A DNA stretch of 64,000 nt from Mangrovihabitans endophyticus. Lineage in GTDB: Bacteria; Actinomycetota; Actinomycetes; Mycobacteriales; Micromonosporaceae. Numbering within the stretch: position 1 is the stretch's first letter; each line of letters opens with the position of its first letter. The stretch covers positions 124,001 through 188,000 of the forward strand of contig NZ_BMMX01000002.1 in the NCBI RefSeq assembly GCF_014646155.1. The letters are read 5' to 3'. Below are positions 35,010 through 45,600 of the stretch, one piece after another. Below the pieces are notes generated by a model. It was not told the DNA's origin. It searched no databases and saw only the letters and a list, made by a program, of their open reading frames with translations. The position numbers were made by a program, and so were the translations under genes.

Positions 35010-36836
35010 TCAGCTAGCCGGGGGCGTCTGCTCGGGTGGTCGTCCGGTCACCACCGGCCGCTCGCCTGCCGTCGTTGCGCCCGGCACCGGCGGCGGTGGG
35101 GGCGGCGCCGCGGCCGCGTCCGGGCGCACCCCGACCTGGACGAGCGCCGGTTGCGTGCTGCGCGACGGGCCGCCGTTCGCTGGCGGAGCCGCCGTCGTGG
35201 GCGGGGCAGGCGGGGGCGGGGCAGGCGGGGGCGGGCCTGATCCGCTCGCCGCGTCACCGCCGGGGCGGGCGCCGTCGGTGCCGGTGGCCGGTTCGGGTCG
35301 CAGCAACCGGCGCAACCGCAGGACCAACAGGATCGACGCACCCAGGGCGAGGACCGTGATCAGGGTCAGCAGCGCGGTGTTGCTCCGGCGCACCTCGGCG
35401 GCCGGGACGATGCGCGATGCGTTGTCTCCGGTGGCATTCTCCTCCGGCAGTACCTTCGTGACCGAGGCGGCCGGGTTCATCAGGCCCCAGCCGTAGCTGC
35501 TGTCCGGGCGGGAGCCCTCGCCCATCGGGTCCGCGGTCACCTCGATCCGGTGGGCGACCTGCGCCGCGGACAGCTCCGGATAGGCGGCGCGGACCAGGGC
35601 CGCCTCGCCGGCGACGAAGGCGACCGCGTAGTGCGTTCCAGTTCCGGACGTCGTGCCGGTGCCGGTGATGCCGAGGCTTGTCACGTTCGCCCCCGGTGCG
35701 ACCAGGTCCACGCCGCCAGCGCGATATTTACCGGCGAGGTCGCCATCCACGCCGATGCCGGCGGTGCGCAGCAGTCCGCCACCGACGTCGGCCTCCGGGC
35801 CCGCCGGGGCGGTCGCCGCCGCGGCGGCGACCACGACGACCACATCACCGGCGACGGCGTCGTGCATGGCCGAGGACACGGACGCGTCGCCCGCGTCGAC
35901 CGAGGGTCCGAGTGCGATGACGGTCGCCCCGGCGTCGGTGGCTACCCGGATCGCGGATGCCGCGTCCGCTGGGCTCGCGTGGGTGGCTGCGCCGGTGACC
36001 CGGATGGGCATCACCGTGGCGTCCGGTGCGATCCCCGCAGGTCCGCCGTCGTTGTTCTGCTGGGCGACGATCAGGCCGGCCATCGCCGTACCGGTGCCGA
36101 GGCAGTCGGTGTCTCCCCGCCCGCTACCGCCGACGATGTCGGCGCCGACGGAGACGTGCCCGGTCAACTGGGGCAGGCTGCCGTCGGCGCCGGAGTCGAC
36201 GACGGCGACCAGTTGGCCTTTGCCGCGGCTCTGCGGCCATGCCTGGTCGGCTGCCAGCCGCAGTTGGGCCCAGGTCGATCCGCTGCCGGAGGGGGCAGCA
36301 CCGGCGCAACCCCCGGATTTGGCGCTCGATCCGGTGGAGGGACGCGGGGCCGGGGCGCTGCCGGACGGGGGGACGGACGCCGGGTCGAGAGACGGGGTGG
36401 CGGCCACCGGCGCGGTCGCGCGGTCCGGGGTGGTGTTGGCCGAGCGCGCGGGTGCCGGGGTGATCTGGGCTCCCGGGGTGTCTTCGGGCAGCAGGCCGTA
36501 GTTCACCCCGGTGCCGACGGCGTCCCAGGGCAGCATCAACGTCCACCCTGCCGCAAGCTTGGCCGGGTTGACCAGTGCCTCCCCGTCCGGCTGCGGGCGT
36601 CCGACGTTGAGATTGAATACCTCGGTGGATCGTTTGCCGTTGCCGAGGAAACGCTGCGCGATCTCGGTCAGGTTCTCCGCGGCTCCATGGTAGGAGGTCG
36701 TCACCGTGTAGTACTTCACGTACTCGCTGCCGGCGAAGGCCGCCGAGGGCACGGCAGCGAGGGTTGCCGTCAGGGCAGCCGCCGCGAGCACGGCGCCGGT
36801 CGAGGCTCTGGTGGACAGAAACATCTGCGTTCGCAC
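35010..36836 (-). CDS. Mycosin-like subtilisin-fold protein without catalytic His and Ser (pseudoprotease)
   Basis: The 608-residue protein has a signal peptide ending near SAAFA, then a LysM-like domain (YYTVTTSYHGAAENLTEIAQ), a Pro/Ser linker, a subtilisin-type S8 domain (about 195-475), a membrane span (ALLTLITVLALGASILLVL) and a Pro-rich cytosolic tail. This is the plan of mycosin MycP apart from the LysM-like part and the long tail. Asp214 of the triad is kept in VAVVDSGAD. The His motif GHGT reads GTGT (Thr248), the GTSxAAPxVAG motif reads GTHYAVAFVAG with His402 for Ser, and the oxyanion Asn is replaced in an Ala run. Asp remains but peptidase activity is not expected. The operon position suggests a structural role in the secretion complex. 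Start is GTG 36836 or ATG 36824; numbering uses the GTG. Confidence 0.92.
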   Translation of the reverse strand: MRTQMFLSTRASTGAVLAAAALTATLAAVPSAAFAGSEYVKYYTVTTSYHGAAENLTEIAQRFLGNGKRSTEVFNLNVGRPQPDGEALVNPAKLAAGWTLMLPWDAVGTGVNYGLLPEDTPGAQITPAPARSANTTPDRATAPVAATPSLDPASVPPSGSAPAPRPSTGSSAKSGGCAGAAPSGSGSTWAQLRLAADQAWPQSRGKGQLVAVVDSGADGSLPQLTGHVSVGADIVGGSGRGDTDCLGTGTAMAGLIVAQQNNDGGPAGIAPDATVMPIRVTGAATHASPADAASAIRVATDAGATVIALGPSVDAGDASVSSAMHDAVAGDVVVVVAAAAATAPAGPEADVGGGLLRTAGIGVDGDLAGKYRAGGVDLVAPGANVTSLGITGTGTTSGTGTHYAVAFVAGEAALVRAAYPELSAAQVAHRIEVTADPMGEGSRPDSSYGWGLMNPAASVTKVLPEENATGDNASRIVPAAEVRRSNTALLTLITVLALGASILLVLRLRRLLRPEPATGTDGARPGGDAASGSGPPPPAPPPPAPPTTAAPPANGGPSRSTQPALVQVGVRPDAAAAPPPPPPVPGATTAGERPVVTGRPPEQTPPAS

Positions 36837-36855
36837 CTGTCGTCGTCTGATTCGG

Positions 36856-38556
36856 TCAGTTCTTCAGCAGGCGCCAGCGCTGGTCGTGCGCCCGGGGCTG
36901 ACGCTGGAACTGCTGCACGTACGAGCCGTTCCAGGTGCCGTCCTTGCGCGGCGCGCCGAGGTCGTTGCCGAGCAGATCCATCACCTTGCCGGAGAGATGG
37001 TTCTGGAGGTAGATCTGGCCGTTGCCCGCGTCGATCAGCTTCCACTGCTGGTTCTTGACCTTCGGCAGCTTCGCGGAGAGAACCAGCTTGGCCCGGTCGG
37101 CGCTGGATTTCTTCTCCACGGCCAAGACCAAACCGGTGAACTTGTTGGTGATGATGACGTAACCGTCGGCCGGCGCCTTGGTGATGGTCCACACCTGATC
37201 CTTGGCGTGCGTGTTCTTCCACATATCGACACGGGTTCCCGCGTCGTGCTTCACGTTGTCGCCGGGAACGTCGAGCACCGCCCCGGCCCAGACGTTCTGG
37301 ATCCGGTAGCCGGCACCGAGGGTGCACTTCACCGGCGTGGCCTTGTCCGCGGCTGGTGCCGGCGGGGCTGACATCGGCGGCTGAGTCTTCGAGGCCGGCA
37401 CGTTCGGCGATGGTTTCGCCGATGGCGAGTGGCCGGGCGTGGGATCATGCGGCGCGCCGGTGGCGGGTGCAGGCGACGTCGCCGGGGTGCGATGGGGGGC
37501 CAGCCTGGGGTCCTTCTGATATTCCTGCGTGAAGCGTTGTGCCCGATCCACGAGTTGCGGGACGGTGGTGCGGGGCAGGCCGCCCGCCTGCCGGATGACG
37601 TCCGGGCCCCATTGATAGGCGCCGAGGGCGAGCACGTACGGGTTCGTTCCGCTCAGGCCGGCGAACTGATCGGTCAGGTCGCACATCGCGGTGCCCAGCG
37701 CCGAGATGGCGTCGTCCGGGTTCCACGGCGAGGTGGAGTCGCCGGGGCTGTACTCCTCCCACATGTCGGGGGTGAACTGGGCGATGCCCTGTGCGCCGCT
37801 GGGTCCTTGCAGGTTCGGGTTGAAGTTCGACAGGGCGCGCAGTTGCGCGGCGAGCCGGACTGGTGTGACGGTGGGGCAGATCCGCCCTGCGGCGGTGACG
37901 TCGGAGACCAGACCGGCGGGGATGTCCATCGCCTTGGCCTCGTTCTTCTTCGTGGACTTGTTCTTGTCCGTCTTGGTGGTGAATTCCGGCTGTTCGGCGT
38001 ACCAGTTCGCATATGCGCCCGCCCGGCGGACGTTGTCCTGTGCCGCCTCGGGAACACCCTTGGCGTCGATGACTGCCCGGACGCCGACCTTGTCCGCGGC
38101 CAGGGCTGCCGACCACAGGTCGCCCTTGACGCCCGCTGCGCGCAGGCTTCCGACGGTCTCGCACGTGCGGTGAGCGACCGCCAGGATGTTGGCGGCGTGA
38201 TCGCCGCGTCCGGCGCCCGGCCAGGGACGCCAGCGGGACCAGTCGGTGTCACTCATCGCGGCGATCCCCTTGCCGCCGGCGTTGCCGAACGCGCTGGTCG
38301 CCATGAGCTGGGCGGCGAGTTTCTGGGGGCTGAGCGCGGGACACGAGAGGGCCGCCGCGACCAACGACGCCACGTCCTTGTCCGGCACCGGCGTGCCCTT
38401 CAGTTTGTCCGCCGAGGCGAGCGCGGGCACGACCGTGAAGGCCAGGCCGACGGTGAGGGACAGTGTCAGGGCCAAGGCGATTATCTCGGTCCGGGCCCGC
38501 ATCGATGTCCCGGCGAGACGCCGCGCCTTGATCCGTTCGATGGTATTCACACCCAT
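36856..38556 (-). CDS. Tandem transglycosylase-fold domains (catalytic Glu lost) with ricin-type lectin domain
   Basis: A 566-residue exported protein. Residues 22-48 form a signal or anchor. Two lysozyme-like SLT domains follow. The second matches bacterial lytic transglycosylases closely (NFNPNLQGPSGAQGIAQFTPDMW, then NPDDAISALGTAMCDL). The catalytic Glu, normally in an AESNF motif, is Leu242 (ALSNF). In the weaker first copy the same position is Thr87 (ATSAF). After a Pro/Ser-rich linker comes a ricin-type beta-trefoil of about 145 residues with three QxW-like repeats (DQVWTI, NQQWKLI, DQRWRLL), which should bind sugars. The design suggests peptidoglycan binding without cutting. It lies between the sigma factor and the mycosin-like gene in the T7SS operon; the ATG at 38556 has a poor ribosome binding site. 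Confidence 0.9.
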   Translation of the reverse strand: MGVNTIERIKARRLAGTSMRARTEIIALALTLSLTVGLAFTVVPALASADKLKGTPVPDKDVASLVAAALSCPALSPQKLAAQLMATSAFGNAGGKGIAAMSDTDWSRWRPWPGAGRGDHAANILAVAHRTCETVGSLRAAGVKGDLWSAALAADKVGVRAVIDAKGVPEAAQDNVRRAGAYANWYAEQPEFTTKTDKNKSTKKNEAKAMDIPAGLVSDVTAAGRICPTVTPVRLAAQLRALSNFNPNLQGPSGAQGIAQFTPDMWEEYSPGDSTSPWNPDDAISALGTAMCDLTDQFAGLSGTNPYVLALGAYQWGPDVIRQAGGLPRTTVPQLVDRAQRFTQEYQKDPRLAPHRTPATSPAPATGAPHDPTPGHSPSAKPSPNVPASKTQPPMSAPPAPAADKATPVKCTLGAGYRIQNVWAGAVLDVPGDNVKHDAGTRVDMWKNTHAKDQVWTITKAPADGYVIITNKFTGLVLAVEKKSSADRAKLVLSAKLPKVKNQQWKLIDAGNGQIYLQNHLSGKVMDLLGNDLGAPRKDGTWNGSYVQQFQRQPRAHDQRWRLLKN

Positions 38557-38593
38557 GGTTCCGTTCTGAGATCGTGTCCCCTCGCGGGGCGGG

Positions 38594-39256
38594 CTATGGT
38601 CGTGGTTCGGGGCCGACGTCGAATCCGCGCTCGGCCAGCGCCTCCCGAAGCGCCTTGAGGGCGTAAAACGTCCGCGATCTCACCGTGCCCGCGGGCACGT
38701 GGAGAATCTCGGCGACTTCGGCCACGGATCGCTCGCGGAAGTAGATCTCGACCAGAGTGATCCGCAGTCTTTCCGGCAGCGCGTTCAGCGCGATGCGAAC
38801 TTCTTGTCGTTCGAGGAGCAACTCCGTCGGATCCGCCACCGAGGCGTTGCCGTCGAGCGACTCGGTGCGAAGCTCGGACGGTCGGACGGCGACGGCCCGG
38901 AAGTGGTCGATCATGATTCGCTTGCCGACGGTGAAGAGCCATGCGCGGCTCCACCGGCCCTGCCCATCTCGAGATGACGGTGTCCGCCAGGCCCGCAGGA
39001 TCACCTCCTGAACCACGTCCTCGGCTCGGTGGCGGTCCCCGTGCGCCAGCCGGGTCAGGTAGCTCAGAAGCACCGGGCCGTGCACCTCGCGCAGGGTCCG
39101 GAGGTCTTCGTCCGGCCGGGGTTCCCGAGCGGAGGCGGTGGCCGGCTCGGAGGCACCGATCGTGCCGACGCTGTTCTCCACGCCGAGACGGTCGCACGGG
39201 CAGATGATGTTGTCGTCGGCGAAGCAGTCAACGAGAAGCGTAAGTGCCTCGGGCAT
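38594..39256 (-). CDS. ECF RNA polymerase sigma factor
   Basis: A 220-residue ECF sigma factor. Region 2 is seen in VLLSYLTRLAHGDRHRAEDVVQEVILRAW, which includes the core-binding DVVQEV motif, and the promoter -10 reading segment follows (RAWLFTVGKRIMIDHFR). Region 4 is ALPERLRITLVEIYFRERSVAEVAEIL with the helix-turn-helix VPAGTVRSRTFYALKALREAL, which reads the -35 element. The first 45 residues before region 2 are less conserved, and the true start could be GTG 39268 or a GTG near 39184. Its probable regulator is the zinc-binding anti-sigma factor encoded three genes downstream. The pair likely switches on the T7SS operon or other genes outside the window. Confidence 0.93.
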   Translation of the reverse strand: MPEALTLLVDCFADDNIICPCDRLGVENSVGTIGASEPATASAREPRPDEDLRTLREVHGPVLLSYLTRLAHGDRHRAEDVVQEVILRAWRTPSSRDGQGRWSRAWLFTVGKRIMIDHFRAVAVRPSELRTESLDGNASVADPTELLLERQEVRIALNALPERLRITLVEIYFRERSVAEVAEILHVPAGTVRSRTFYALKALREALAERGFDVGPEPRP

Positions 39257-39299
39257 GACCCTTCGCACCGAAACACGGCCGGCACCCTGGCGCCGACGC

Positions 39300-39611
39300 T
39301 CATGCGAAGTGCGTGAGGATGTCCGGAAGCTGGGCCGCCCGTTGCTCGCTGACCGTTCGGATCTGCTCCGCGATGTCCCGCAACGCGCTCAACACCGCCT
39401 GCTCGGTCTCGTCCTGGCCGAGTTCCAGCACCTCGGGGTCGATCCGGACGGCGCGAAACTCGCCGGTCACGGTCACCCGGATCGCGACAGCACCGCCGTG
39501 GGCCGTGCCGGTGACCTCGGTGTCGCTGAGGTTTTCGCGTACGGCCGACAGGTGGGCCTGCATGGCCTCGACCCGCTTCAGCAGGTCCTTCATGCCGGGA
39601 CTGGTCATCAT
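39300..39611 (-). CDS. YbaB/EbfC-family protein (EspL-like)
   Basis: A 103-residue protein of the YbaB/EbfC fold. The helix LLKRVEAMQAHLSAVRENLS is followed by the three-strand sheet (TGTAHGGAVAIRVTVTGEFRAVRIDPEVL) and a last amphipathic helix. Classical YbaB binds DNA as a dimer. In mycobacterial ESX-1, EspL belongs to the same family and stabilises secreted partners, so in this operon a chaperone-like role is as likely as DNA binding. The tandem ATG start at 39611 has GAGAGG six bases upstream. It lies between the 3923-residue giant and the sigma factor, 38 bases from the former. Confidence 0.88.
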   Translation of the reverse strand: MMTSPGMKDLLKRVEAMQAHLSAVRENLSDTEVTGTAHGGAVAIRVTVTGEFRAVRIDPEVLELGQDETEQAVLSALRDIAEQIRTVSEQRAAQLPDILTHFA

Positions 39612-39649
39612 GATTCGCCTCTCTCCTGCGGTGCTTGCCCGGGTCATCG

Positions 39650-42600
39650 TCAGCACTCGTAGATCCGGGTGATGACATCCATCAGGGCGCCGCGGCCACC
39701 CGCCGGTGCCGTGGCCAGGTGGTGCGCCGTGACGTAGTCGGCCAGCGGCTGACGGTTCGACCGCTCGACCTGGCGGAAGACCGACTTGCTGAGCGCTCTG
39801 AGCGCGCTCGCCTCGCCTGCGGCGTGGGCGAGCAGCGCGTCGACAATGGTGAGCAGCGCGGCGGCGTTCCGGTCGGTGTCATCGGTCAGCCGCTGCAACG
39901 CTGACACGGCCGGTCTGTCCAAACGGTAGGCGAGATCAAGAAGCATCAGGCCGCGCTCGCCGGTCCCGGAACGATCCAGGAGAGACCGGCTGCGGTCCGC
40001 GACTTGCGCCTCGGTCAGGATTTGCCACGCATCGCCGGCGGACAGTGCCGCGCCGGTCGTGCGGTGCGCCGCGTGATCGGCGGGCGACGCGGCCACGGCC
40101 GTGCCCATGTCCGGCCGGCTTGCTTGTTCCGCGAGCCGTGGCAGCATCTGTGCGGCGACCTGTGCGTAGGTTCGCGGCCAACTCGTCACCTCCTCGATGC
40201 TCAAGCCGGGCCGGAAATACCAGTGCCGGATGCGAGAGCGCAGGTCTCGCAGCGCCTCATCCAGGGCGGCGGCCGGCACCTGGTGCCGCAGAACCGAGAC
40301 GGCCGCGTCCAGGTCGCCGTCGAGCTGCGCCTCCGCAGCCCTCCAGCCGACCCGTTGCAACAGCCAGATCCGCAGGTCCGGAACACCGTTGCGGTGATCC
40401 GCCAACCACGAGGCCGCGAGCGAGGTGTCGCCCACGGCCGGGACGTGCTCCGCGGTCGTCAGGTGGGACTCGAATCGGCGCAGCGCGTCGTGGTGCCAGG
40501 CGGTGGCAGCGTGCCGGGCGGTGACCGCGTCGGCCCCGGCGAAACGGTCGACTTCGGCATCCACGATGCGGGTCAGTTGAGCTTCGAAGGCAATGCGGGC
40601 TCTCGCCCGGGCGGTGGAACGCAAAGCCCCGGCAGCCGCGGCCGTCCATGCGGCCGACGTCAGGTGCGCGTCGCCGACGGCGGCCTTACCAGCCACCTCG
40701 TTCAGGAATCGGTGACGCAGCGGGTCTTCATGGGGCAGGCTTTCCGCGCCCGGCAGCGTGGCGAACCTGTCCGCGGCGGTGGCCAGGGCGGTTTCCAGCC
40801 GGCGTTCGGCGGCAAGGCGGTCCGGGATCCCGGTAACGATCTCATCGAGCCGGTTCCGTGCCGTCGCCAGCACACGTTCGGCGGATCCGGCGGCGTACTC
40901 GCCAGCCTCCAGGCGGCGCCGGGCATCCTCAAGCACGCCGTCGACTTCCCCGTGGATCCGGTGCAGAACGCCGGGACCGGCGTCGAGGGCGCCATCGGCC
41001 ACCCGCCGGTGCGCGTCCGCGGCGAGGTCACCGAGGAACGGCTGCTGGTCGCTCGCTGCCGGTTCGGACGCCGGCCGCTGCGGCGCGTCGGTGACAACAC
41101 GCTGACGTTGTCTGGCGGCGGCGAACTCGGCCTGCTCCACGCGCTGGTCGTCATCGACGTGCCGGAACTGCCGGTAGGCCAGGTCGAACACGTCGGCGGT
41201 GGCGGTCATGGCCTCGGCGCTGCGAGCGCGCCGCTCGTCGGCGGACAGCGCGACTTGCGCCAGCCGGTTCTGCAGGTCGTCGGCCGCACCTTTCATCGCT
41301 TCCCGCCGCGCTCGCGCCATGCGCAGGTGCTGCGGCACCATCGCGGCCAACTCGGCGTCCAGCTCGGCCCAACGGCCGAGCCGGGCGGGATCGAACGGCT
41401 TGCTGTGCAGCAGAGCTTCCAGGGCGGCCGTTGCCTCCCGGGTGAACACGGCAACCGCGGCCGCGATGTCGGCGTCGGACAGACCGAGGTCCGCGGCCTC
41501 GGCACGCAGACGAGCGATCATCGGCTGGATACGCGCGGTCTGCTGGCGGCGCGCAGCAGCGATCCGCGCCTCGGCCCAGTAACGGGTGTTGAGCTGCTCC
41601 CAGCGTTCCACGGCGGCACGCCACGGCTCGGAGTCGACCGCCGAGCCGGTCCGGATCACCGCGTGCCACACCTGCTGGTACAGATCCGTCAGCTCGGACA
41701 CCGCGCGGTCACGCCACGCCACGCGCTCGTCCGGATCGAGTCCGTCCAGCGTTCGGATCCACTGATGCGCCGCGCTCCGGTCGTGGTACGCCGCAGCGAG
41801 CTCGGTGGTGCGCGTCGCGGCGCGGCCGACCTCGGCGGCGAACAGTCCGGCGAAGTCCGGCTGGCGGCGAGCCACCTCGGCGGCCGCGGTCACGCGCGGC
41901 GCGTACTCGGTGAGCAGGGCGCCGGTGATGCGATCGGCTCGCGCGGCGAAGTCGGTCACGCTCCGGGTGGACGCCGCGGAGCGCCGGGCCCATTCGGCGG
42001 CGAAGACGTGGGTGTCTGCTTTTTCCCTTTCCAGCCAGGCAGCCAACGCGTCCGGTGGCAGGCCCTTACCGCGCAAATGTGACCGGACTGCGTCGACGCG
42101 AAAGCCTTCGGCCAGCGCGACGACGGTGGCCGTCGCCCCGGCACCGCCCTCGTGCGCCACGTGACGATGGAACTGTGCCGCCGCTGCGGACAGCACGTCG
42201 CGCATCTCGTACGCGAAGGTAAGCTGGTCGCGCAGCCAGGTGAGCGAGGCGTCGAACGACGCGTGCCAGTTCGACCACGTCGAGTCCTCGTGCGACTGGG
42301 TCGCGACGGAGACCGCCGTTGTCATGCTTTCGGCGTAGGCGGCCAGGGAGCCGAACCACCCCGGCGCCGTCCCGGCTCCAGCCCGCAGGTAGTCGTCTCG
42401 CAGGCGCTGCCCGAATGCGGTCCGATACCACTCTGCCTGCGGGATCTGTGGCGCCTGCGAGGGATCGTCGCCCCCGTCGAAGGCGACGGCCGCGACGGTC
42501 CGTTCGAACCATCGGTTTCCCGACGCCGTCACGGCCAGCTCGTCGGCGAGCCTCGCCGCGGCGGCGTCCATGCGCGCCACCCATGAGGGTGTCGCCGACC

Positions 42601-45600
42601 AGTCGGCCGCGGCGCCGGCTGGACCGGCGGCGTCTCGACCCGTGGCGGCGAAGCCGGCACGCAGCCGCGCGTAGTCATCGGCGCTCAACCACCGGCCACC
42701 GAACAGGTCGCGGCGGCGGAATGCCCCGACGACCTTGTCGAAGTGCTCATCGGTGAGGTCGTCGACACGAGCGTGAAGGCGGTCCGAAGGTATCGCCGGA
42801 GCTGTCTGTCCGGTGTCGGCGCGGCTGATGGCTTCGTCCAGCCGGCCGGCGAGACCCTGCGTTTTCTCGGCAATGAGGCCGGCCATCAACGTCCGTTGCA
42901 TCGCGCCGTCGGTCAGGGTGTCGCGGACGGTGTAGAAGTGCGGTGTGATCGTGTCGGCGAGGTCCCGTTCGATCCGTTCCACCATCTGGTCGCTCAGTTG
43001 GGCGTGGCGCGACGGGTGCTCGGCTCGCCAGGCATCGACCGCGGCGCGGACCCGGCTTGCCAGATCCTCCCGGTTCGCCCGCAGGTCCCGTTCGAGGGCA
43101 AGGTAGGAATCGTAGGCGTCGGAGACCTCGGCAGCGGCCTCCTCGGCCATCCGCTCCCGCAGCCGTTCGGAGGGGGAGGCCGTCCGGTTGTGGGCCGCTG
43201 CGCGAGCGACGACGACGGAACCGTCCGGCTGGATCGACTCGATGTCGGGTCGGCTGGGCCCGGCCGCCGAAGTGGTGGTGGGGGCGGGATCCGGTGCCGT
43301 ACCGGGCGGCTTCGGGGTTGGCGCCGGCAGCTCGTCCGTCTCGGTTTCTCCGAGCCGCCGCAGGCGCCGGGTCAGTTGCTCATCGGGGGCGACACCGAGG
43401 GAACGTCCGGTCGCGCCCTCGGCGGCGGCCATCCGCCGGATCTCCTCGGCGAAGTCGCCGAGGTCTTGCTCGCCGTCCTGCGGGCCGGGCGTGTCCGGTC
43501 CGCTCCCCCGGTCCGGATCCCGCGGGGCGCCGGACGGCACGGAGGGCATCTGCCGGCGCAGGTCGTCGAGCGTGCGGGGCCGCACCGGCGGGACGGGATC
43601 GGTGTCCGGCGCCGCGGGCGCCTGCGACAAGCGCTCTCGTACGCGGGCGATCTCGGGGGCGGCCTCGGACCGTTCCACCAGGCGCACCGCGGCACGCAGT
43701 TCGGCCAGCTCGTGCTCGACGTCCAGGTCGGCGGCGCTGGGATGCGGCTGCTGCGAATGGGGCGTGACGGGTTGCTCATCCGCAGGCGTGAGTGCTGCCC
43801 GGCGGGTGGCGAGGACCGTCTCCTGCAAGCCGGTCACCGCCTCGTACAGGGCGGTGCCGTCGCCCGCGGCCAATGCCTCGTCCACCGCGGTCACGGTGCC
43901 GCGCCATGCCGCCTTTTCCAGGCCGGCCCGCGTCGCCTCCTGCCTCGCCCAGCGGCGGAACATGCCGACCAGGTCGTCGTGCTGCATCGGCACGGTCGGA
44001 AGCGCCGACAGGCGGGCCGCGATCTGCGCGTCGTCACCGGGCCTGCGGGCACGGGCGTAGCCGTCGCGGCGCAGCCGCTCATCGAAGGCGTCCAGATCGT
44101 CGAGCGAATCGAGTTCGGCGGCGTCGTGGTCGAACCGCGCGGCCAGTTCACGGGTGATCGGTGGGGCGTGCTCACCGATCACCCGGTATCCGTACCGGGG
44201 CACGAATCGTCCCAGGGCCTCGATCTGCTGCTCGAAGGTGACGCCGGGCGCGTCGGCGGCGGCCTGCAGCGCGTCCCGGCGGCTGTCGAGCTGGTCGTAC
44301 AACCGCTCCAAGGCCTCCGGGGTGCCCGCCAACCGGATGTCGCGCCGGAACAGGGCACGCTCCGCATCGGGCACGACGGCGTACTGCCGGTCGAACTCGT
44401 CGACCGGTTCGGTTGTGCCGGCCGGTGACGACGCCCCGTCGTCGCCCCGCGCCGCTGCCCGCGCCGCGGCGTCGGCCGTTTCCACCTCGATGCGCCGCAT
44501 CTCCGCCAGCGAATCGGCGTTCTCGACGCGCTTGGTGAATTCGGTAGCCACGGAGGCGTGAAGCTGCGGATACCGCGACGCGATCGGCATCTTGGCACGC
44601 TCCGCGTCAGCCGCGGCGGTCATCTCGCCCCGGATGGCGGCCTGCCGATCGGGATCGTTGCCCGCGGCCAGCCAACGGGACCAGAATTCCGCACCGACCT
44701 TGGCCGGCAGAGCCTCGGCGCGAGCCTTGAACAGGGCGGCGAAGCGGTGCAGCAGCCGGGCGTCGGATTCCTGCTCGTGGCCGGGTTCGCCGGACGGCGG
44801 CGACAACCACGTGAGTTGGCGCAGTTGCTCCCCGGTCGCCTCCGGCGGCGTGGCGACGACCGTCGCGTGTGGTGCCGGGGAAGGTTCCACATCCGGCACA
44901 TCGAGGGTGGCCAACTCGCCGAGTTGCTCCTCAGGTTCCGCCACCCGCGGGCCTAGATCACCGGCGTCACCGATGAAGCGCCGGAGCAGCCGCTCGAAGT
45001 GCTCCGGGGTGACCCGGCCGGAGCCGGCGGCCGCCCATGCCTGCGTGGCACCGGACACCAGGTCGGCCAGCGCGGTGTCATTGCCGAGCCGCAGCGCGGC
45101 GACCTCGGCGACGCGGTTCAGCAGATCGTCCGGAGCGTCCCCGGCCGGGTCCGCCTGCGCTCGTTGCTGCCAGGCATGCCTCTCGGGTTCGGGCAGGAAG
45201 CGCAGCAACAGGGCTTCCCCGGCCACCGGATCGGGACGCGCGCCGGGCACTGTGAGCCCGCCGAGGACGTCCATGAGCTCGGCGGCGCGGCGTTCTTCGT
45301 CGTCCGCGACGTCGCCGTCCGGCCCGGTCAGCAGGCGGGTTTCGATGCGGTCGTCGGCACTTTCCGAGGGCGCCGCCGGCTCGGGCCGGGTGCGCCGCAG
45401 CCAGGCTTCCACATCGAAGCCGCCGTCGCCGCCGAACATCTGGTGATACTCGGCGACGTAATCTCGCTCGAAATCGGAGTAGAGGCGCTGCTGCACCGGC
45501 GTGCCGAGGTCGCGGCCGGCCGCGGCGGCGTGCTCGTTGAGCGTCGCCACCGCCGCCGCGTCGCCATGCCGCAGCAGCGCGTCGCGGACCGTCTCGGCGC

